Translations under genes and position numbers: made by a program
Shown: positions 37,039 through 49,146 of the stretch, in pieces
Numbering within the stretch: position 1 is the first letter of the stretch
How the letters are laid out: each line of letters begins with the position of its first letter
The notes under the pieces: model-generated
What the model saw: the letters and a program-made list of their open reading frames with translations, nothing else
Told to the model about the DNA's origin: nothing
Databases searched by the model: none
NCBI GenBank assembly: GCA_002305805.1
Contig: DBQY01000014.1
Coordinates: 116,470 to 170,856, forward strand
DNA: 54,387 bases
Direction: 5' to 3'
Origin: Atopobium sp. UBA1382
Lineage (GTDB): Bacteria > Actinomycetota > Coriobacteriia > Coriobacteriales > Atopobiaceae

Positions 37039-37593
37039 CTAGAGCCCGCGGCGGTTAAGCCCGCCGCCCGAGTGGCGGCCGCGGCCCAGAGCGGACCCGT
37101 GCGTGCGCACGCGGGCGAAGTAGTACGCAAACGGGAGGAAGGCCACGATCGTGAGCAGGGCGGTGGGAAGGGCACGGAGGAAGAGCGCGTCGACGATCGA
37201 GTCGGTCCTCCCCACAAGGAGCATGGCTATGTGATAGACGATGGCGACCGCGAGGGATGCCATGGCTGCGTAGGCGACGGATGTGCCAAGGTCGCCCGCC
37301 ACGCGCTCCCGCGCGCTGGAGCCAAGTGCAAAACCAACCACGGTCAGGCAGAACGCCATCAACCCTATGGGGGCGGTCGTCGAGAGGTCAAAGAGAAGCC
37401 CCGAGACAAAGCCGGCGATCACGGCCGCGCTGCCGCCCGCCGAGAGCGAGAGGCAGACGGTGAAGACGAGCGCGAAGTTGGCGCGCCCGTTGCCAAGCCC
37501 AATGTTCGGCGCAAGCGCGAGCTGGAGCACGAGGCAGAGCACGGCGAGAATCACCGTGGTGCGCACGTCCCGGTTCCTGTCGGATACTCGCAT
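37039..37593 (-). CDS. mreD: Rod shape-determining protein MreD
   Basis: Integral membrane partner of MreC/RodA. The 184-residue protein has a basic N-terminus, about five hydrophobic segments (ILAVLCLVLQLALAPNIGL, then VFTVCLSLSAGGSAAVIAGF with GLLFDLSTTAPIGLMAF) and a Gly/Arg-rich tail. The FDLSxxxPIG segment is typical of MreD. The ATG at 37591-37593 follows GGGGAGAG. Lies between mreC and mrdA with short gaps. Confidence 0.9.
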   Translation of the reverse strand: MRVSDRNRDVRTTVILAVLCLVLQLALAPNIGLGNGRANFALVFTVCLSLSAGGSAAVIAGFVSGLLFDLSTTAPIGLMAFCLTVVGFALGSSARERVAGDLGTSVAYAAMASLAVAIVYHIAMLLVGRTDSIVDALFLRALPTALLTIVAFLPFAYYFARVRTHGSALGRGRHSGGGLNRRGL

Positions 37594-37604
37594 CTCTCCC
37601 CTCC

Positions 37605-38576
37605 CTACTCGCTCTGTCCCTCGTCGTCCTGCGCGCCCTCGTCCTGTGCGCCGTCATCCTGCTGGGAGTCCTGGTCGCCCTCGGAGTTCGTGCGCTCCTG
37701 AGCGTCCGCCTCGGCGATGTCGTCTGCCGTGGCGCGCTGCTCCTCGGTGATCGAGGTGATGACGAGGACCTCCTCGGACCTCGTCGTATCGGCGTAGAGG
37801 TCGACAATGATGTCAAGGTAGAGGTCCCCGGGGTTGCTGGTGACGCTGACGACCTCCCCGAGCGGGAGACCCTTGGGGAACACCCCGCCCAGGCCACTCG
37901 TCACGACGACGTCGCCCGTCGCGACCTCCTGGTCGGTGGAGACGAGCTCGAGACGAACCTCGCCGGAGGCCGAGCCGGATAGCATTCCCTGGGCGCGGCT
38001 CGACTGGATCATGGCAGAGATGGACGAGCTCTCGTCCGAGAGCAGGCGCACCGTGGAGGTCGTCGCGCTGCAGGAGACGATCTGCCCGATGACGCCGCTG
38101 GAAGTGGTCACGGGCATGCCCGGTGTGAGACCGGACGAGGAACCCTTGTCGAGCGTCACCGTCGAGCTCCAGGAGTCGGTCGAGCCGGAGATGATGCGGG
38201 CGGCAACGGACTGCAGGTCGTTGTTGTCTCGGAGGTCGAGAAGGTCCTGGAGACGCTGCGCAGAGGAGGCGTCTTCCTCGAGCTCGGCGTTTCTTGCCCT
38301 CAGCTCGTCAACCTCGTCCTGCAGCTCCGAGAGGGTCGCCTGGTCGGCGGTGAGGTTGGCAAACACGTTGCCAAGGCCCCTCACGGGTGCCATCACCGTC
38401 GCGCCGAGCGTTCGGACGGGCGAGGTGACGGTCTGGAAGGCACCGCGCACCATCTCGAGCGGCCCGGAGTCACCAGACTGGCAGCTCAGGGTGAAGAGTG
38501 CAATGGAGACGACGAGACAGGCGACGAACTCGCGCCCGCCTGCAGAAGACCGTTTTTTCCCGAGCGTCGGAGTCAC
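37605..38576 (-). CDS. mreC: Rod shape-determining protein MreC
   Basis: Membrane-anchored scaffold of the elongation machinery. The 323-residue protein has a basic N-terminus, one membrane segment (about 16-34), a coiled coil (about 75-115, LSELQDEVDELRARNAELEE) and the two-barrel MreC domain with ARIISGSTDSWSSTVTLDKG, SGVIGQIVS and TSGLGGVFPKGLPLGEV. The C-terminal 45 residues are very acidic and Gln-rich with a short repeated GAQDEGAQDD pattern. The GTG at 38574-38576 is chosen for GAGGGG seven bases upstream; an earlier in-frame GTG overlaps the mreB stop. Confidence 0.92.
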   Translation of the reverse strand: MTPTLGKKRSSAGGREFVACLVVSIALFTLSCQSGDSGPLEMVRGAFQTVTSPVRTLGATVMAPVRGLGNVFANLTADQATLSELQDEVDELRARNAELEEDASSAQRLQDLLDLRDNNDLQSVAARIISGSTDSWSSTVTLDKGSSSGLTPGMPVTTSSGVIGQIVSCSATTSTVRLLSDESSSISAMIQSSRAQGMLSGSASGEVRLELVSTDQEVATGDVVVTSGLGGVFPKGLPLGEVVSVTSNPGDLYLDIIVDLYADTTRSEEVLVITSITEEQRATADDIAEADAQERTNSEGDQDSQQDDGAQDEGAQDDEGQSE

Positions 38577-38604
38577 GGAGCGACCCCTCGAGGAGAGAGG
38601 CACC

Positions 38605-39648
38605 CTACTGCCCCGTGCTCTGGACGAATCCGCCCGAGAGCGCGTTTGCCTCGAGAACCTTCGCGCATCCATTGACGACGTTCTCGAGAGCCGTGGGACT
38701 CACGTTCACGGGAACGCCCGTCTCCTCACGGAGCCGCTGGTCGAGGCCGCGGAGCAGGCCACCGCCGCCCGTGAGCAGGATGCCGTAGTACATGAGGTCC
38801 GAGGCAAGGTCGGGAGGGGTAACGTCAAGGGCATCCTTGACGGCCTTGGTGACCTCGTCGAGAGGACGGTCGAGCGCGCGGCGGATCTCCTCGCTCTCGA
38901 TCCGCACAGTCTTGGGAAGACCGCTCATGACGTCGCGGCCGTTGACCTCAACATCGAGCTCCTCGGCGAGCGGGGCTGCGGAGCCAACCTTGATCTTGAT
39001 GTCCTCGGCCGTGCGCTCGCCGATGGAGAGGTTGTAGGCGTCGCGGACGTGCTGGAGAATCGTCTGATCGAACTCGTCTCCGGCCGTGCGGATCGACTGG
39101 GAGACCACGATGCCGCCCATCGAGATGACGGCGACCTCGGTGGTACCGCCGCCGATGTCGACAACCATGGACCCCGTGGGATCCTCGATCGGCAGATCGG
39201 CGCCGATGGCGGCCGCCATGGGCTCCTCGATGAGGTAGGCCTGGCGTGCGCCAGCCTGAATCGTCGCCTCGAAGACCGCGCGCTTCTCGACCGAGGTGAC
39301 GCCCGAGGGGACGCACACCACGACGCGCGGGCGCGGCGACCAGGGATAGCGACGCTCGCGCGCCTTCTCGATGAAGTAGCGGAGCATGACCTCGGTCACG
39401 TCGAAGTCGGCGATGACGCCGTCCTTGAGGGGACGCTCGGCGATGATCGAGCCAGGCGTACGCCCGATCATGCGCTTGGCGTCCGCACCCACGGCAAGAA
39501 CACGGCTCTCGCTCTTGTCGATGGCGACGACCGAGGGCTCGTTGATGACGATGCCCTGACCGCGCACAGCGACGAGCGTGTTCGCGGTTCCGAGGTCGAT
39601 GGCGAGGTCGCCACCGTACTCACCAAACAGAGAGTCAATGATTGACAT
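38605..39648 (-). CDS. mreB: Rod shape-determining actin-like protein MreB
   Basis: Bacterial actin that guides lateral wall synthesis. The 347-residue protein starts MSIIDSLFGEYGGDLAIDLG and shows the actin ATPase motifs DLAIDLGTANTLV (phosphate 1), VVDIGGGTTEVAVISMGG (phosphate 2) and GILLTGGGGLLRGLD (adenosine). It also has IGRTPGSIIAERPLKDGVI. The ATG at 39646-39648 is 10 bases after the TPR gene stop with an AGGACGC-type site. It heads mreB-mreC-mreD-mrdA-rodA, so the organism is probably a rod or short rod. Confidence 0.98.
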   Translation of the reverse strand: MSIIDSLFGEYGGDLAIDLGTANTLVAVRGQGIVINEPSVVAIDKSESRVLAVGADAKRMIGRTPGSIIAERPLKDGVIADFDVTEVMLRYFIEKARERRYPWSPRPRVVVCVPSGVTSVEKRAVFEATIQAGARQAYLIEEPMAAAIGADLPIEDPTGSMVVDIGGGTTEVAVISMGGIVVSQSIRTAGDEFDQTILQHVRDAYNLSIGERTAEDIKIKVGSAAPLAEELDVEVNGRDVMSGLPKTVRIESEEIRRALDRPLDEVTKAVKDALDVTPPDLASDLMYYGILLTGGGGLLRGLDQRLREETGVPVNVSPTALENVVNGCAKVLEANALSGGFVQSTGQ

Positions 39649-39658
39649 AGGGTGCGTC

Positions 39659-41056
39659 CTACTCGCTTGCTGCGTCGGAGCCAGTGGAGTCCGCGGACTC
39701 CTCGGGAGTGGTGACGGTATCGTCCGAGGAGGTCGCATCGCCAGAGGCGCCCTGCTCGGCGTCCTGCTCGCTCTGGGAGAGGTAGGCGGGGGTGACGTCG
39801 CTCACCTTCCAGCCGATGCCATCACGGGTCATGTCGATGGTGTAGTCCTGCTCGCTGCCGCTGGAGAGGGAGGCGGTGAGGTAGACCGTCGACTCCTGCG
39901 CGGAGCGGTCGACGCCGGTTACGCTCACCTCAGCGCCGGCGGGAAGGATGTCGGAGATCTCCTGGATCTGGGCAGTGGACATCTCGCTGACGACATACGG
40001 CGCAAGATCGGAGCCCTGGGTCTTGGCATCGAAGAGCTGCTCCGCCACCGCCTGCTGCGTGGGCCAGCCGTACCCGTTGAGGTACGCGAAGACTCCCGCG
40101 CCGCCAACGAGGGCAAGCAGGACGATGAAGGCGATGAAGACCTTCAGGCCCGTGTGACGGTGTTTGCGCCTGACCTTGCGGTCGATGCGATCCTGCTGGA
40201 CGAGGTCCTCCTCGCTGACGGAGAAGAAGCCGGTGTCCTCGGGGGACGGCATCAGCTCGCCCGAGGCGCCCATGGGGTCGAGCGGGTCGTAGGAAGCGGA
40301 GGCGCTGTAGCCCGCCGCGGCGAGGAACGCATCGGTCTCGGAGGGCTGGCGGCCGCTGATGGAGGCGACCGCCTTGCGGGCGGCGTCATAGGAGGCCTGG
40401 GCCTCGGGAGAGAGCTGGTAGGTACCGTCCGCGGTCGCGTGCGCGAAGGCGTCGACCGCCTCGTTCATGCGGTTGGCGGCGACGTAGGCGAGCGCGAGGT
40501 CGCACCAGATCCTGTTCTGGTCCTCGAGCGGAGTGGTGAAGTCGAGCGCGGTGCGATAGGCCTCGACGGCGTCCACGGCACGACCCAGGCGCATGAAGCA
40601 GCTGCCCAGGTCGCTGAGCGCAAGCGCGGGCGCGGGGTTGGACTCGTCGATCGCGGCGCTGCGATAGGCGATACCGGCGTTGCGGATGTCACCGAGCTGC
40701 TCATAGGCGGAGCCGAGCGCGGTGTAGGCCTTGTAGGGGGTGGCGTAGGACGAATCGCCGACCGCCTCGGTGAGGGCGACGACGGCATCCTGGGCACGGC
40801 CGGCGGCGAGAAGGGCACGGCCTCGGTTGCAGCAGAGCGCGCCCTTCTTACCGTACGAGGTGTCGGCGAGCGCGGACTCATAGGCTGCCGCCGCGGCGTC
40901 GAACTGGCCGAGCTTCATGTACGCGTTGCCGCGAAGGTGGTCGGCCTCGCCCGCAACCTCGCCGGGCTGCTTGGCACCGTCGAGCAGCGTGACCGCACGA
41001 AGCCAGTCAGCCTCCTGGTATGCGCGCTTTCCAGATTCAAATGCCTGCTGATTCAC
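39659..41056 (-). CDS. TPR membrane protein linked to the mre operon
   Basis: The 465-residue protein has a cytosolic TPR array (about 5-235: SGKRAYQEADWLRAVTLLDG, LRGNAYMKLGQFDAAAAAYE, ALGSAYEQLGDIRNAGIAYR, LGSCFMRLGRAVDAVEAYRT and ALAYVAANRMNEAVDAF), a linker with acidic and Ser/Asp stretches, a basic patch (RKVRRKHRHTG), one membrane segment (about 318-340) and an external domain of about 90 residues with an alternating beta pattern, then a Ser/Thr/Asp/Glu-rich tail. The GTG at 41054-41056 has a perfect AGGAGG six bases upstream. It lies 10 bases before mreB, so it may link MreB to the outside; that is inference. No family name comes to mind. Confidence 0.85.
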   Translation of the reverse strand: MNQQAFESGKRAYQEADWLRAVTLLDGAKQPGEVAGEADHLRGNAYMKLGQFDAAAAAYESALADTSYGKKGALCCNRGRALLAAGRAQDAVVALTEAVGDSSYATPYKAYTALGSAYEQLGDIRNAGIAYRSAAIDESNPAPALALSDLGSCFMRLGRAVDAVEAYRTALDFTTPLEDQNRIWCDLALAYVAANRMNEAVDAFAHATADGTYQLSPEAQASYDAARKAVASISGRQPSETDAFLAAAGYSASASYDPLDPMGASGELMPSPEDTGFFSVSEEDLVQQDRIDRKVRRKHRHTGLKVFIAFIVLLALVGGAGVFAYLNGYGWPTQQAVAEQLFDAKTQGSDLAPYVVSEMSTAQIQEISDILPAGAEVSVTGVDRSAQESTVYLTASLSSGSEQDYTIDMTRDGIGWKVSDVTPAYLSQSEQDAEQGASGDATSSDDTVTTPEESADSTGSDAASE

Positions 41057-41084
41057 GTTTGTCCTCCTGAATGGCTCGCGGCGC

Positions 41085-41633
41085 CTAGGCACCAACGTGC
41101 TCGATGCGAATCGAGTCTATGACATCGCCGGCCCTCAGCGCGCCGATGACGTCCATTCCCTCAACCGTCCTTCCGAAGACGGTATAGCCAGAGTCAAGGC
41201 CGTGCTGCGGACCCAGGCAGAAATAGAACTGGGAGCCGGCCGAATCGGGGTCGGACGAGCGCGCCATGGCGAGCGCGCCGTCCTCGTGCGAGTTGCGGGG
41301 GTTGGTGGTGAACTCCTGGCGAATCCGATACCCGGGGCCACCCGTGCCGGGGTGTCCGAAGGGGCCGGCCTCGCCACGGGCGACCTGCTCGGGCGTCATC
41401 TCGCGCGTGTTGGGGCATCCGCCCTGAATGACAAATCCCGGGACGTAGCGATGGAACTTGAGGTCATCGTAGAACCCGCTCGAAGCGAGCTCGCAGAAGT
41501 TGGCGACGTGCACGGGGGCACCGTCACCATCAAGCCGGACGCGAATGGCCCCCTTTGAGGTGACCAGCACGGCGACCTCGTCGCCGACGACAGCGTACTC
41601 GGGCGTATAGAGCGGATCTTGTATGAAGCCCAT
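41085..41633 (-). CDS. Cyclophilin-type peptidyl-prolyl isomerase
   Basis: The 182-residue protein is a single cyclophilin domain: VANFCELASSGFYDDLKFHR, the catalytic-Arg segment FHRYVPGFVIQGGCP, GYRIRQEF, SQFYFCLGPQHGLD and YTVFGRTVEGMDVI. There is no signal peptide, so it acts in the cytoplasm. The ATG at 41631-41633 is preceded by GGGAGGC. It starts the run that continues into the TPR gene and mreB. Confidence 0.93.
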   Translation of the reverse strand: MGFIQDPLYTPEYAVVGDEVAVLVTSKGAIRVRLDGDGAPVHVANFCELASSGFYDDLKFHRYVPGFVIQGGCPNTREMTPEQVARGEAGPFGHPGTGGPGYRIRQEFTTNPRNSHEDGALAMARSSDPDSAGSQFYFCLGPQHGLDSGYTVFGRTVEGMDVIGALRAGDVIDSIRIEHVGA

Positions 41634-41687
41634 GTCGCCTCCCGATGCAAGAGCGCCGACGGCGCGTCAACAACATTCAACTCCATA

Positions 41688-41716
41688 ATTCTATCAGGAT
41701 GCGATAGGTTTCACAT
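41688..41716 (-). promoter_or_regulatory. Candidate promoter upstream of the cyclophilin-TPR-mre run
   Basis: Minus-strand -10 TAGAAT (41688-41693) with a poor -35 (ATGTGA, 41711-41716) at a 17-base spacing, in a locally AT-richer 133-base gap after the zinc-ribbon gene. Initiation near 41681 would give a leader of about 48 bases. Confidence 0.4.
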
Positions 41717-41766
41717 ATTCGGCAGACGAAAGGTCCTACCGCGGCGGCGGAACACGCAAGGAAGCT

Positions 41767-42735
41767 CTAATCGGCCTCTGGGGCCCAGGCATCGTAGTTC
41801 TGCTCGAACAGCATCCGGTAGTCCGTCGCGGAGTCGAGACGCGAGATTACCTGTCCGGACGCAGCGGTCAGGTCGCTCGCATTCTCGGCGATGTCCCATG
41901 CATCCGTCAGGGCGTCGCATCGGTTGCGGAGCCAGTTCCCGAGCGTCAGAAGATGGTCGATCGTCTCCGCCCTCTCACCGTCAGCGTCATCGATCTGGCC
42001 GATGGTCGCAATGGCATTGGAGACGGCGATGGACGTCGACTGGGCATCCTCCAGTCCCCCATCGAGGGAAGAGCCGTCGCCATCCGAGCAGGCATTCCGG
42101 AGCGCGTCCTCGCTCTCGTCGACCTTGTCCGCGAGGCTGCCCAGCGTCTCATGAAGCTGGGCGAGGGACTCCTCAGAGGAGGGCGAGCCCTGCTCGTCCG
42201 ACTCCTCCGTGTCTCGGTCCTGTCCGGTCAGGGACTCAACGAGTCCCGGGAAGCCGGACATGGAGGTGTCGGCCGGTTCCGAGGCGCGCGTGATCGAGGC
42301 CATGGGATCCCATGGATGCGTGATGAGCAGCGCAGCTCCACCGACAATGGCAACGGCGAAGAGGGCGGCAAAGGCAAATGCGCGCGGACGGGGCATCCTG
42401 TCGCGTCTGGCAGAGGGCGAGGACTCGTCGACGACAGGAGGGATGGCGCTCTCGATGCGCGTCATGACCCCGGTCCTCGCAGCGTCCTCCTCGGTCTCGC
42501 CAATCTCGGGAAGGTCGAGCTCTCTGACCGGTCGGGGGGGCTCCTGTTCCCTCACGATTCGTCCGCACTTCGGACAGGCGACCTCCTCGGGTGGGACGAG
42601 GGCGCCACATGCGGGGCACCAGGTGAGGTCGCCCAGAGAGATCTTCTGCGTGACCTCGGTCATGGCGTGACAGTACGGGCAGACGACCGTGCCGTCCGGG
42701 AGGCTTCTTCCACAGTTGAGACAGGCCTGCGACAC
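41767..42735 (-). CDS. Zinc-ribbon membrane protein of unknown function
   Basis: The 322-residue protein begins with two zinc ribbons: CLNCGRSLPDGTVVCPYCH and WCPACGALVPPEEVACPKCG (eight cysteine/histidine ligands in the first 55 residues). A polar linker, one membrane segment (about 118-139, AFAFAALFAVAIVGGAALLI) and an acidic, helical external region rich in Asp, Ser and Ala follow. The GTG at 42733-42735 has GGGGGAG seven bases upstream and is one base after the acnA stop. The layout (ribbon inside, helical domain outside) resembles other uncharacterised actinobacterial envelope proteins. No enzyme motif seen. Confidence 0.82.
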   Translation of the reverse strand: MSQACLNCGRSLPDGTVVCPYCHAMTEVTQKISLGDLTWCPACGALVPPEEVACPKCGRIVREQEPPRPVRELDLPEIGETEEDAARTGVMTRIESAIPPVVDESSPSARRDRMPRPRAFAFAALFAVAIVGGAALLITHPWDPMASITRASEPADTSMSGFPGLVESLTGQDRDTEESDEQGSPSSEESLAQLHETLGSLADKVDESEDALRNACSDGDGSSLDGGLEDAQSTSIAVSNAIATIGQIDDADGERAETIDHLLTLGNWLRNRCDALTDAWDIAENASDLTAASGQVISRLDSATDYRMLFEQNYDAWAPEAD

Positions 42736-42736
42736 G

Positions 42737-45401
<2,665 letters not shown>

Positions 45402-45415
<14 letters not shown>

Positions 45416-47795
45416 GTCTTCCCTCCACCTTTCTCACGATCGCGAGGAAGCGCTCATTGGTATCGAGACCCTCGAGCGAGCGGTTGTACATCCAGTTAAA
45501 GAACGCCATGGCAATGACGCCTGCCGCGGCGATCACGACACCCATGCTACCCGTAAACGAGACGATCTCGAAGAAGGGCGCGGCAACCGTACACCCAAGC
45601 GCAACAATGGCGATGATGACGGCAAGGAGAGCCACGCGCAGCGGCGTCAGAGGTTGCGAGATTCGCCAAATGAGCGCAATGCCCACGCAGGCGACGAGCA
45701 CCGTGCAGACCGAAGAGATCTCCCCGAAGGAGTGTCCGAGGGCGCGCCCGCACAGGAGCTCGGCAAACAGCGCGCAAACGATCGCGACGGACGCCGGCAG
45801 CGAGCGCGCGAGCACGTTGGCAAGGAAGTTGCCGCGCACCAGCTCGTGGTTGGGCTCGAGCGCCAGAACGAACGACGGGATGCCGATAACTGCCGTCGAG
45901 AGCAGCGACATCTGGATCGGGATGAACGGGTAGGGAGGCATCACGATGCAGATGAGCGCGAGCACGGCGGTGAATACGGTCTTGACCAGGAAGAGCGACG
46001 CGGATCGCTGCAAGTTGTTGATCGAGCGCCGTCCCTCGGCCACGACCTCGGGCATGTGCGAGAAGTCGTTGTCGGCAAGAACGATCTCCGAGACGTTGCG
46101 CGCGGCAGCGGACCCCGAGGCCATGGCGACCGAACAGTCCGCCTCCCGCAGCGCGAGGACGTCGTTCACCCCATCCCCCGTCATGGCGACCGTGCGCCCG
46201 CGTCGGTGCAGGGCCCGTACGAGCTCGCGCTTCTGCTGCGGGGTGACGCGACCAAAGACGCGCGCCTCGTCGACGGCGGCATCGAGGCGCTCCGGGGTGT
46301 CGAGCGTCGAGGCATCGACGTAGTTCTCGGCGAGCGGCACACCGGCACGAGCGGCGATGGCGGACACCGTGCGCGGGTCATCACCGGAGATGACCCGCAG
46401 CTCGACTCCCTGCTCCAGGAAGAACCGCATGGTCTCGCCGGCTGTCGGTCTGATCTCGTCCCGGATGGCAACGCAACCGAGCAGACGCACCTCCCCCTCG
46501 ATGGCGTCGTCCGCCGAGAAGGCCGAGCATTCGCCGACCACGAGCACCCGCTCCGTGGCGTCGAATGCCGTGGCGAGGGCGTCGGCCTCGCGGGCGCGCT
46601 CGGGGCCGAGCACGAAGGCGGCGGCTCCCATGACGAGCGCACGGCCGTCTGCGGTGACGCATCCGGAGTACTTGCGAGCGGAGGAGAAGGGCACGGTGCG
46701 GACGACGTTCTCGGCGCGCAGGCCCTTCTCGTCAGCGTATCGGAGGATCGCGCGGGCCGTCTCGTTGGCGTCGGCCTCGTTGGCGACCGTGATCGTGGCG
46801 AGCGCGCCGGCGGCCTCGGACTCGCGAACGCCCGAGGCGCCCACGACGCTCGCCACCTCCATCTCGCCCGTCGTTATCGTGCCGGTCTTGTCGAGGCAGA
46901 GCGTGTCGACGCGCGCGAGCGTCTCGACGCAGTAGGCCTGCTGGACGAGGACCATGCGCCGTCCCAGGCGAAACGTCGCGATCGCGAGCACCGAGGAGGT
47001 GAGCAGCACAAGCCCCTGCGGGATCATCCCGATGACGGCGGCGACCGAGGTGAGGATCGCGTCGTTCAGGCTGCCGCCGTCCATCAGGTAGGAGCGCAGG
47101 AAGAGCCCGAGGCCCAGCGGGACGAGGACCACGGTCCCCAGACGGATGATCGCCCTGAGCGTGTCCTGGATCTCCGATCGCACGGCCTTGACGTACTTTG
47201 CCTCGGCGTTGATGCGTGCGGCATACCCCTCGGCGCCCACGCGCGTGACTCGGGCGACGAGGCTGCCGGCATCGACGAAGCTGCCCGAGAGCAGCTCGTC
47301 GCCAGGTCCCTTGGAGACGGGCTTGGCCTCGCCCGTGAGCAGGCTCTCGTTCATCGAGACAAACCCCTCGACGATTACCGCGTCGGCAGGGACCTGGTCA
47401 CCATGGGCGAGCCTCATGAGGTCTTCAGACACCAGCTCCGAGGGAGGGATGGAGCGCTCGCCGGAGGCCCGTATGACCATGACCTCCTTCTGCGTGAGGA
47501 TGGTCAGCTTGTCCACCATGCGCTTGGCGCGAATCTCCTGGGTGACGCCAATCAGGAGGTTGGCGCCCACGACGCACATGAAGAGCATGTTGCGATACTG
47601 CCCGGTGAAGAGCACCAGGACGGCGAGCGCGAGGTTGACGGCATTGAAGAGCGTCAGCGCATGCTCCGCCACGATCTGGCGGACAGTCTTGGTCTTGACG
47701 TCCGTGTTCGCGTTGATGAGCCCCCGTGAGGCGCGCTCGGCGACCTCGTCGTCCGTGAGCCCCCTGAGCTCGAGGCGTTTCTCGTCCAGCGTCAT
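45402..47795 (-). CDS. P-type cation-transporting ATPase, CtpE-like
   Basis: A 797-residue membrane ATPase. It begins GLTDDEVAERASRGLINANT, has the actuator motif SLLTGEAKPV, the phosphorylation site DKTGTIT, the TGDGVNDVLAL hinge and about ten membrane segments. There is no N-terminal heavy-metal domain or CPx motif. The layout fits the CtpE-type group, implicated in calcium uptake in mycobacteria. The M4 motif reads IPQGL where SERCA-type pumps have IPEGL, so a metal-ligand Glu is Gln; ion specificity is therefore uncertain. The ATG at 47793-47795 follows GAGGGGAGAG. It overlaps acnA by 14 bases. Confidence 0.88.
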
Positions 47796-47890
47796 CTCTC
47801 CCCTCTCGTTGCGGCGTCCATTGTGACATGTGCCCGCCGCGCAGGCGCAAACCTTACGAAAAAGAGAGAATCGCTCCACGAGATAGAAAG

Positions 47891-47918
47891 CGGGTCCGGC
47901 CATGGCTGGCCGGACCCG
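47891..47918 (-). terminator. Hairpin terminator after tRNA-Arg
   Basis: A perfect 12-bp stem (47891-47902 with 47907-47918) with a four-base loop lies about 10 bases past the tRNA 3' end on the minus strand, followed by CTTTCTATCT, a modest T-rich stretch. Confidence 0.65.
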
Positions 47919-47927
47919 GGGTCTACG

Positions 47928-48004
47928 TGGTGCGCCCAGGGGGATTCGAACCCACGACCTTCTGCTCCGGAGGCAGACGCTCTCATCCACTGAGCTATGG
48001 GCGC
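47928..48004 (-). tRNA. tRNA-Arg (anticodon CCG)
   Basis: On the minus strand the sequence folds as a standard cloverleaf: acceptor stem GCGCCCA pairing with TGGGCGC, D-arm with AGCTCAGT, anticodon stem TCTGC/GCAGA around the loop CTCCGGA giving anticodon CCG (reads CGG), and T-arm with GTTCGAATC. CCA is encoded (47928-47930). The 77-base length includes CCA. It stands alone between the P-type ATPase and the aromatic operon. Confidence 0.97.
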
Positions 48005-48015
48005 TTGCGAGGGAC

Positions 48016-48021
48016 AGTATA
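48016..48021 (-). promoter_or_regulatory. -10 box for tRNA-Arg
   Basis: Minus-strand TATACT lies 12 bases before the mature tRNA 5' end. The best -35-like hexamer (TTGCGC) is 19 bases upstream, wider than ideal. Confidence 0.5.
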
Positions 48022-48068
48022 GCCGATTGTGAGGCCCCGCGCGCAACGAGCCGGTAACATCCCCGTGG

Positions 48069-48074
48069 TATTAT
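48069..48074 (+). promoter_or_regulatory. -10 box for the aromatic operon
   Basis: Plus-strand TATTAT, 38 bases before the aroF start, without a clear -35. The resulting leader of about 30 bases leaves no room for an attenuator or T-box, so none is predicted. Confidence 0.45.
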
Positions 48075-48111
48075 CGCGCCGCACGTCAGACAACCAAAGA
48101 GGAGGCCATCC

Positions 48112-49146
48112 ATGATCGCAGTCGTCAAGGAGACCGCCACCACAGATCAACTCGACCACCTCGTCAGTTGGATCGAGGACCGCGGCTTCAGGACCAACGT
48201 CTCCCAGGGAGACAACGAGACCATAATTGGCATCATCGGTGATACCACTCGCATCGATCCGTTCATCCTCGAGAGCATGGACATCGTCGAGCGCGTTCAG
48301 CGCGTCTCGGAGCCCTACAAGCTGGCCAACCGCAAGTTCCACCCGGAGGACACGGTCGTCGACTGCGGTCACGGCGTGCTCGTCGGCGGGGGCAACTTCC
48401 AGGTCATCGCCGGCCCGTGCTCCGTCGAGGGCGACAACCTGATCACGATTGCCCGCGAGGTGAAGCGGGCGGGCGCCACAATGCTGCGTGGCGGCGCCTT
48501 CAAGCCGCGCACCTCCCCCTATACCTCCCAGGGTATGGGCGAGCGAGGTCTCGACCTGCTCATGGAGGCCGGGTCCGAGCTGGGCATGCCCGTCGTAAGC
48601 GAGGTCATGGACCCCAGGGACGTTGCCCTGTTCGTCGAGAAGGGCGTGAACGTCCTGCAGGTCGGCGCCCGTAACGCCCAGAACTTCCCGCTGCTGCGCG
48701 AGGTCGGTCGCTCGGGCATCCCGGTGCTGCTCAAGCGCGGCATGTCCGAGACGATCGACGAGCTGCTCATGGGCGCCGAGTACGTCATGAGCGAGGGAAA
48801 TCCCAACGTCATGCTCTGCGAGCGCGGCATCCGCACCTTCGAGACGCGCACCCGCAACACCTTCGACCTCAACGCCATCCCGGTCCTCCACCACCTCACG
48901 CACCTGCCCGTCGTGGGCGACCCGAGCCACGCCACCGGCTACACGCGCTACGTGCGCAGCGCTGCCTACGCGGCCGTCGCTGCCGGAGCGGATGCGCTGG
49001 AGATCGAGGTGCACGACAGCCCCGCTCAGGCGTGGTCTGACGGTGTCCAAGCGCTCACTCCCGAGCAGTTCGCCGATTCCATGCGTCGCATCTCGCTCAT
49101 CCGCGAGGCCGTGACGGCACCTGTTGAGGAGGGCTCGCGTGACTGA
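48112..49146 (+). CDS. aroF: 3-deoxy-7-phosphoheptulonate synthase (type I-beta)
   Basis: DAHP synthase condenses PEP and erythrose-4-phosphate, the first step of aromatic synthesis. The 344-residue protein has an N-terminal ferredoxin-like regulatory domain (1-70) as in Thermotoga-type enzymes, where tyrosine or phenylalanine binds, then the barrel with VIAGPCSVEGD, LRGGAFKPRTSPYTSQG, LQVGARNAQNFPLL and VLLKRGMSETIDE. The ATG at 48112 follows GAGGAGG. It starts the operon and overlaps tyrA by 8 bases. Confidence 0.96.
   Translation: MIAVVKETATTDQLDHLVSWIEDRGFRTNVSQGDNETIIGIIGDTTRIDPFILESMDIVERVQRVSEPYKLANRKFHPEDTVVDCGHGVLVGGGNFQVIAGPCSVEGDNLITIAREVKRAGATMLRGGAFKPRTSPYTSQGMGERGLDLLMEAGSELGMPVVSEVMDPRDVALFVEKGVNVLQVGARNAQNFPLLREVGRSGIPVLLKRGMSETIDELLMGAEYVMSEGNPNVMLCERGIRTFETRTRNTFDLNAIPVLHHLTHLPVVGDPSHATGYTRYVRSAAYAAVAAGADALEIEVHDSPAQAWSDGVQALTPEQFADSMRRISLIREAVTAPVEEGSRD

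Noticed and set aside
48005..48111. T-box or attenuator controlling the aromatic operon
   Set aside because: The leader after the likely -10 is only about 30 bases, with no room for specifier or antiterminator structures and no leader peptide rich in aromatic codons.
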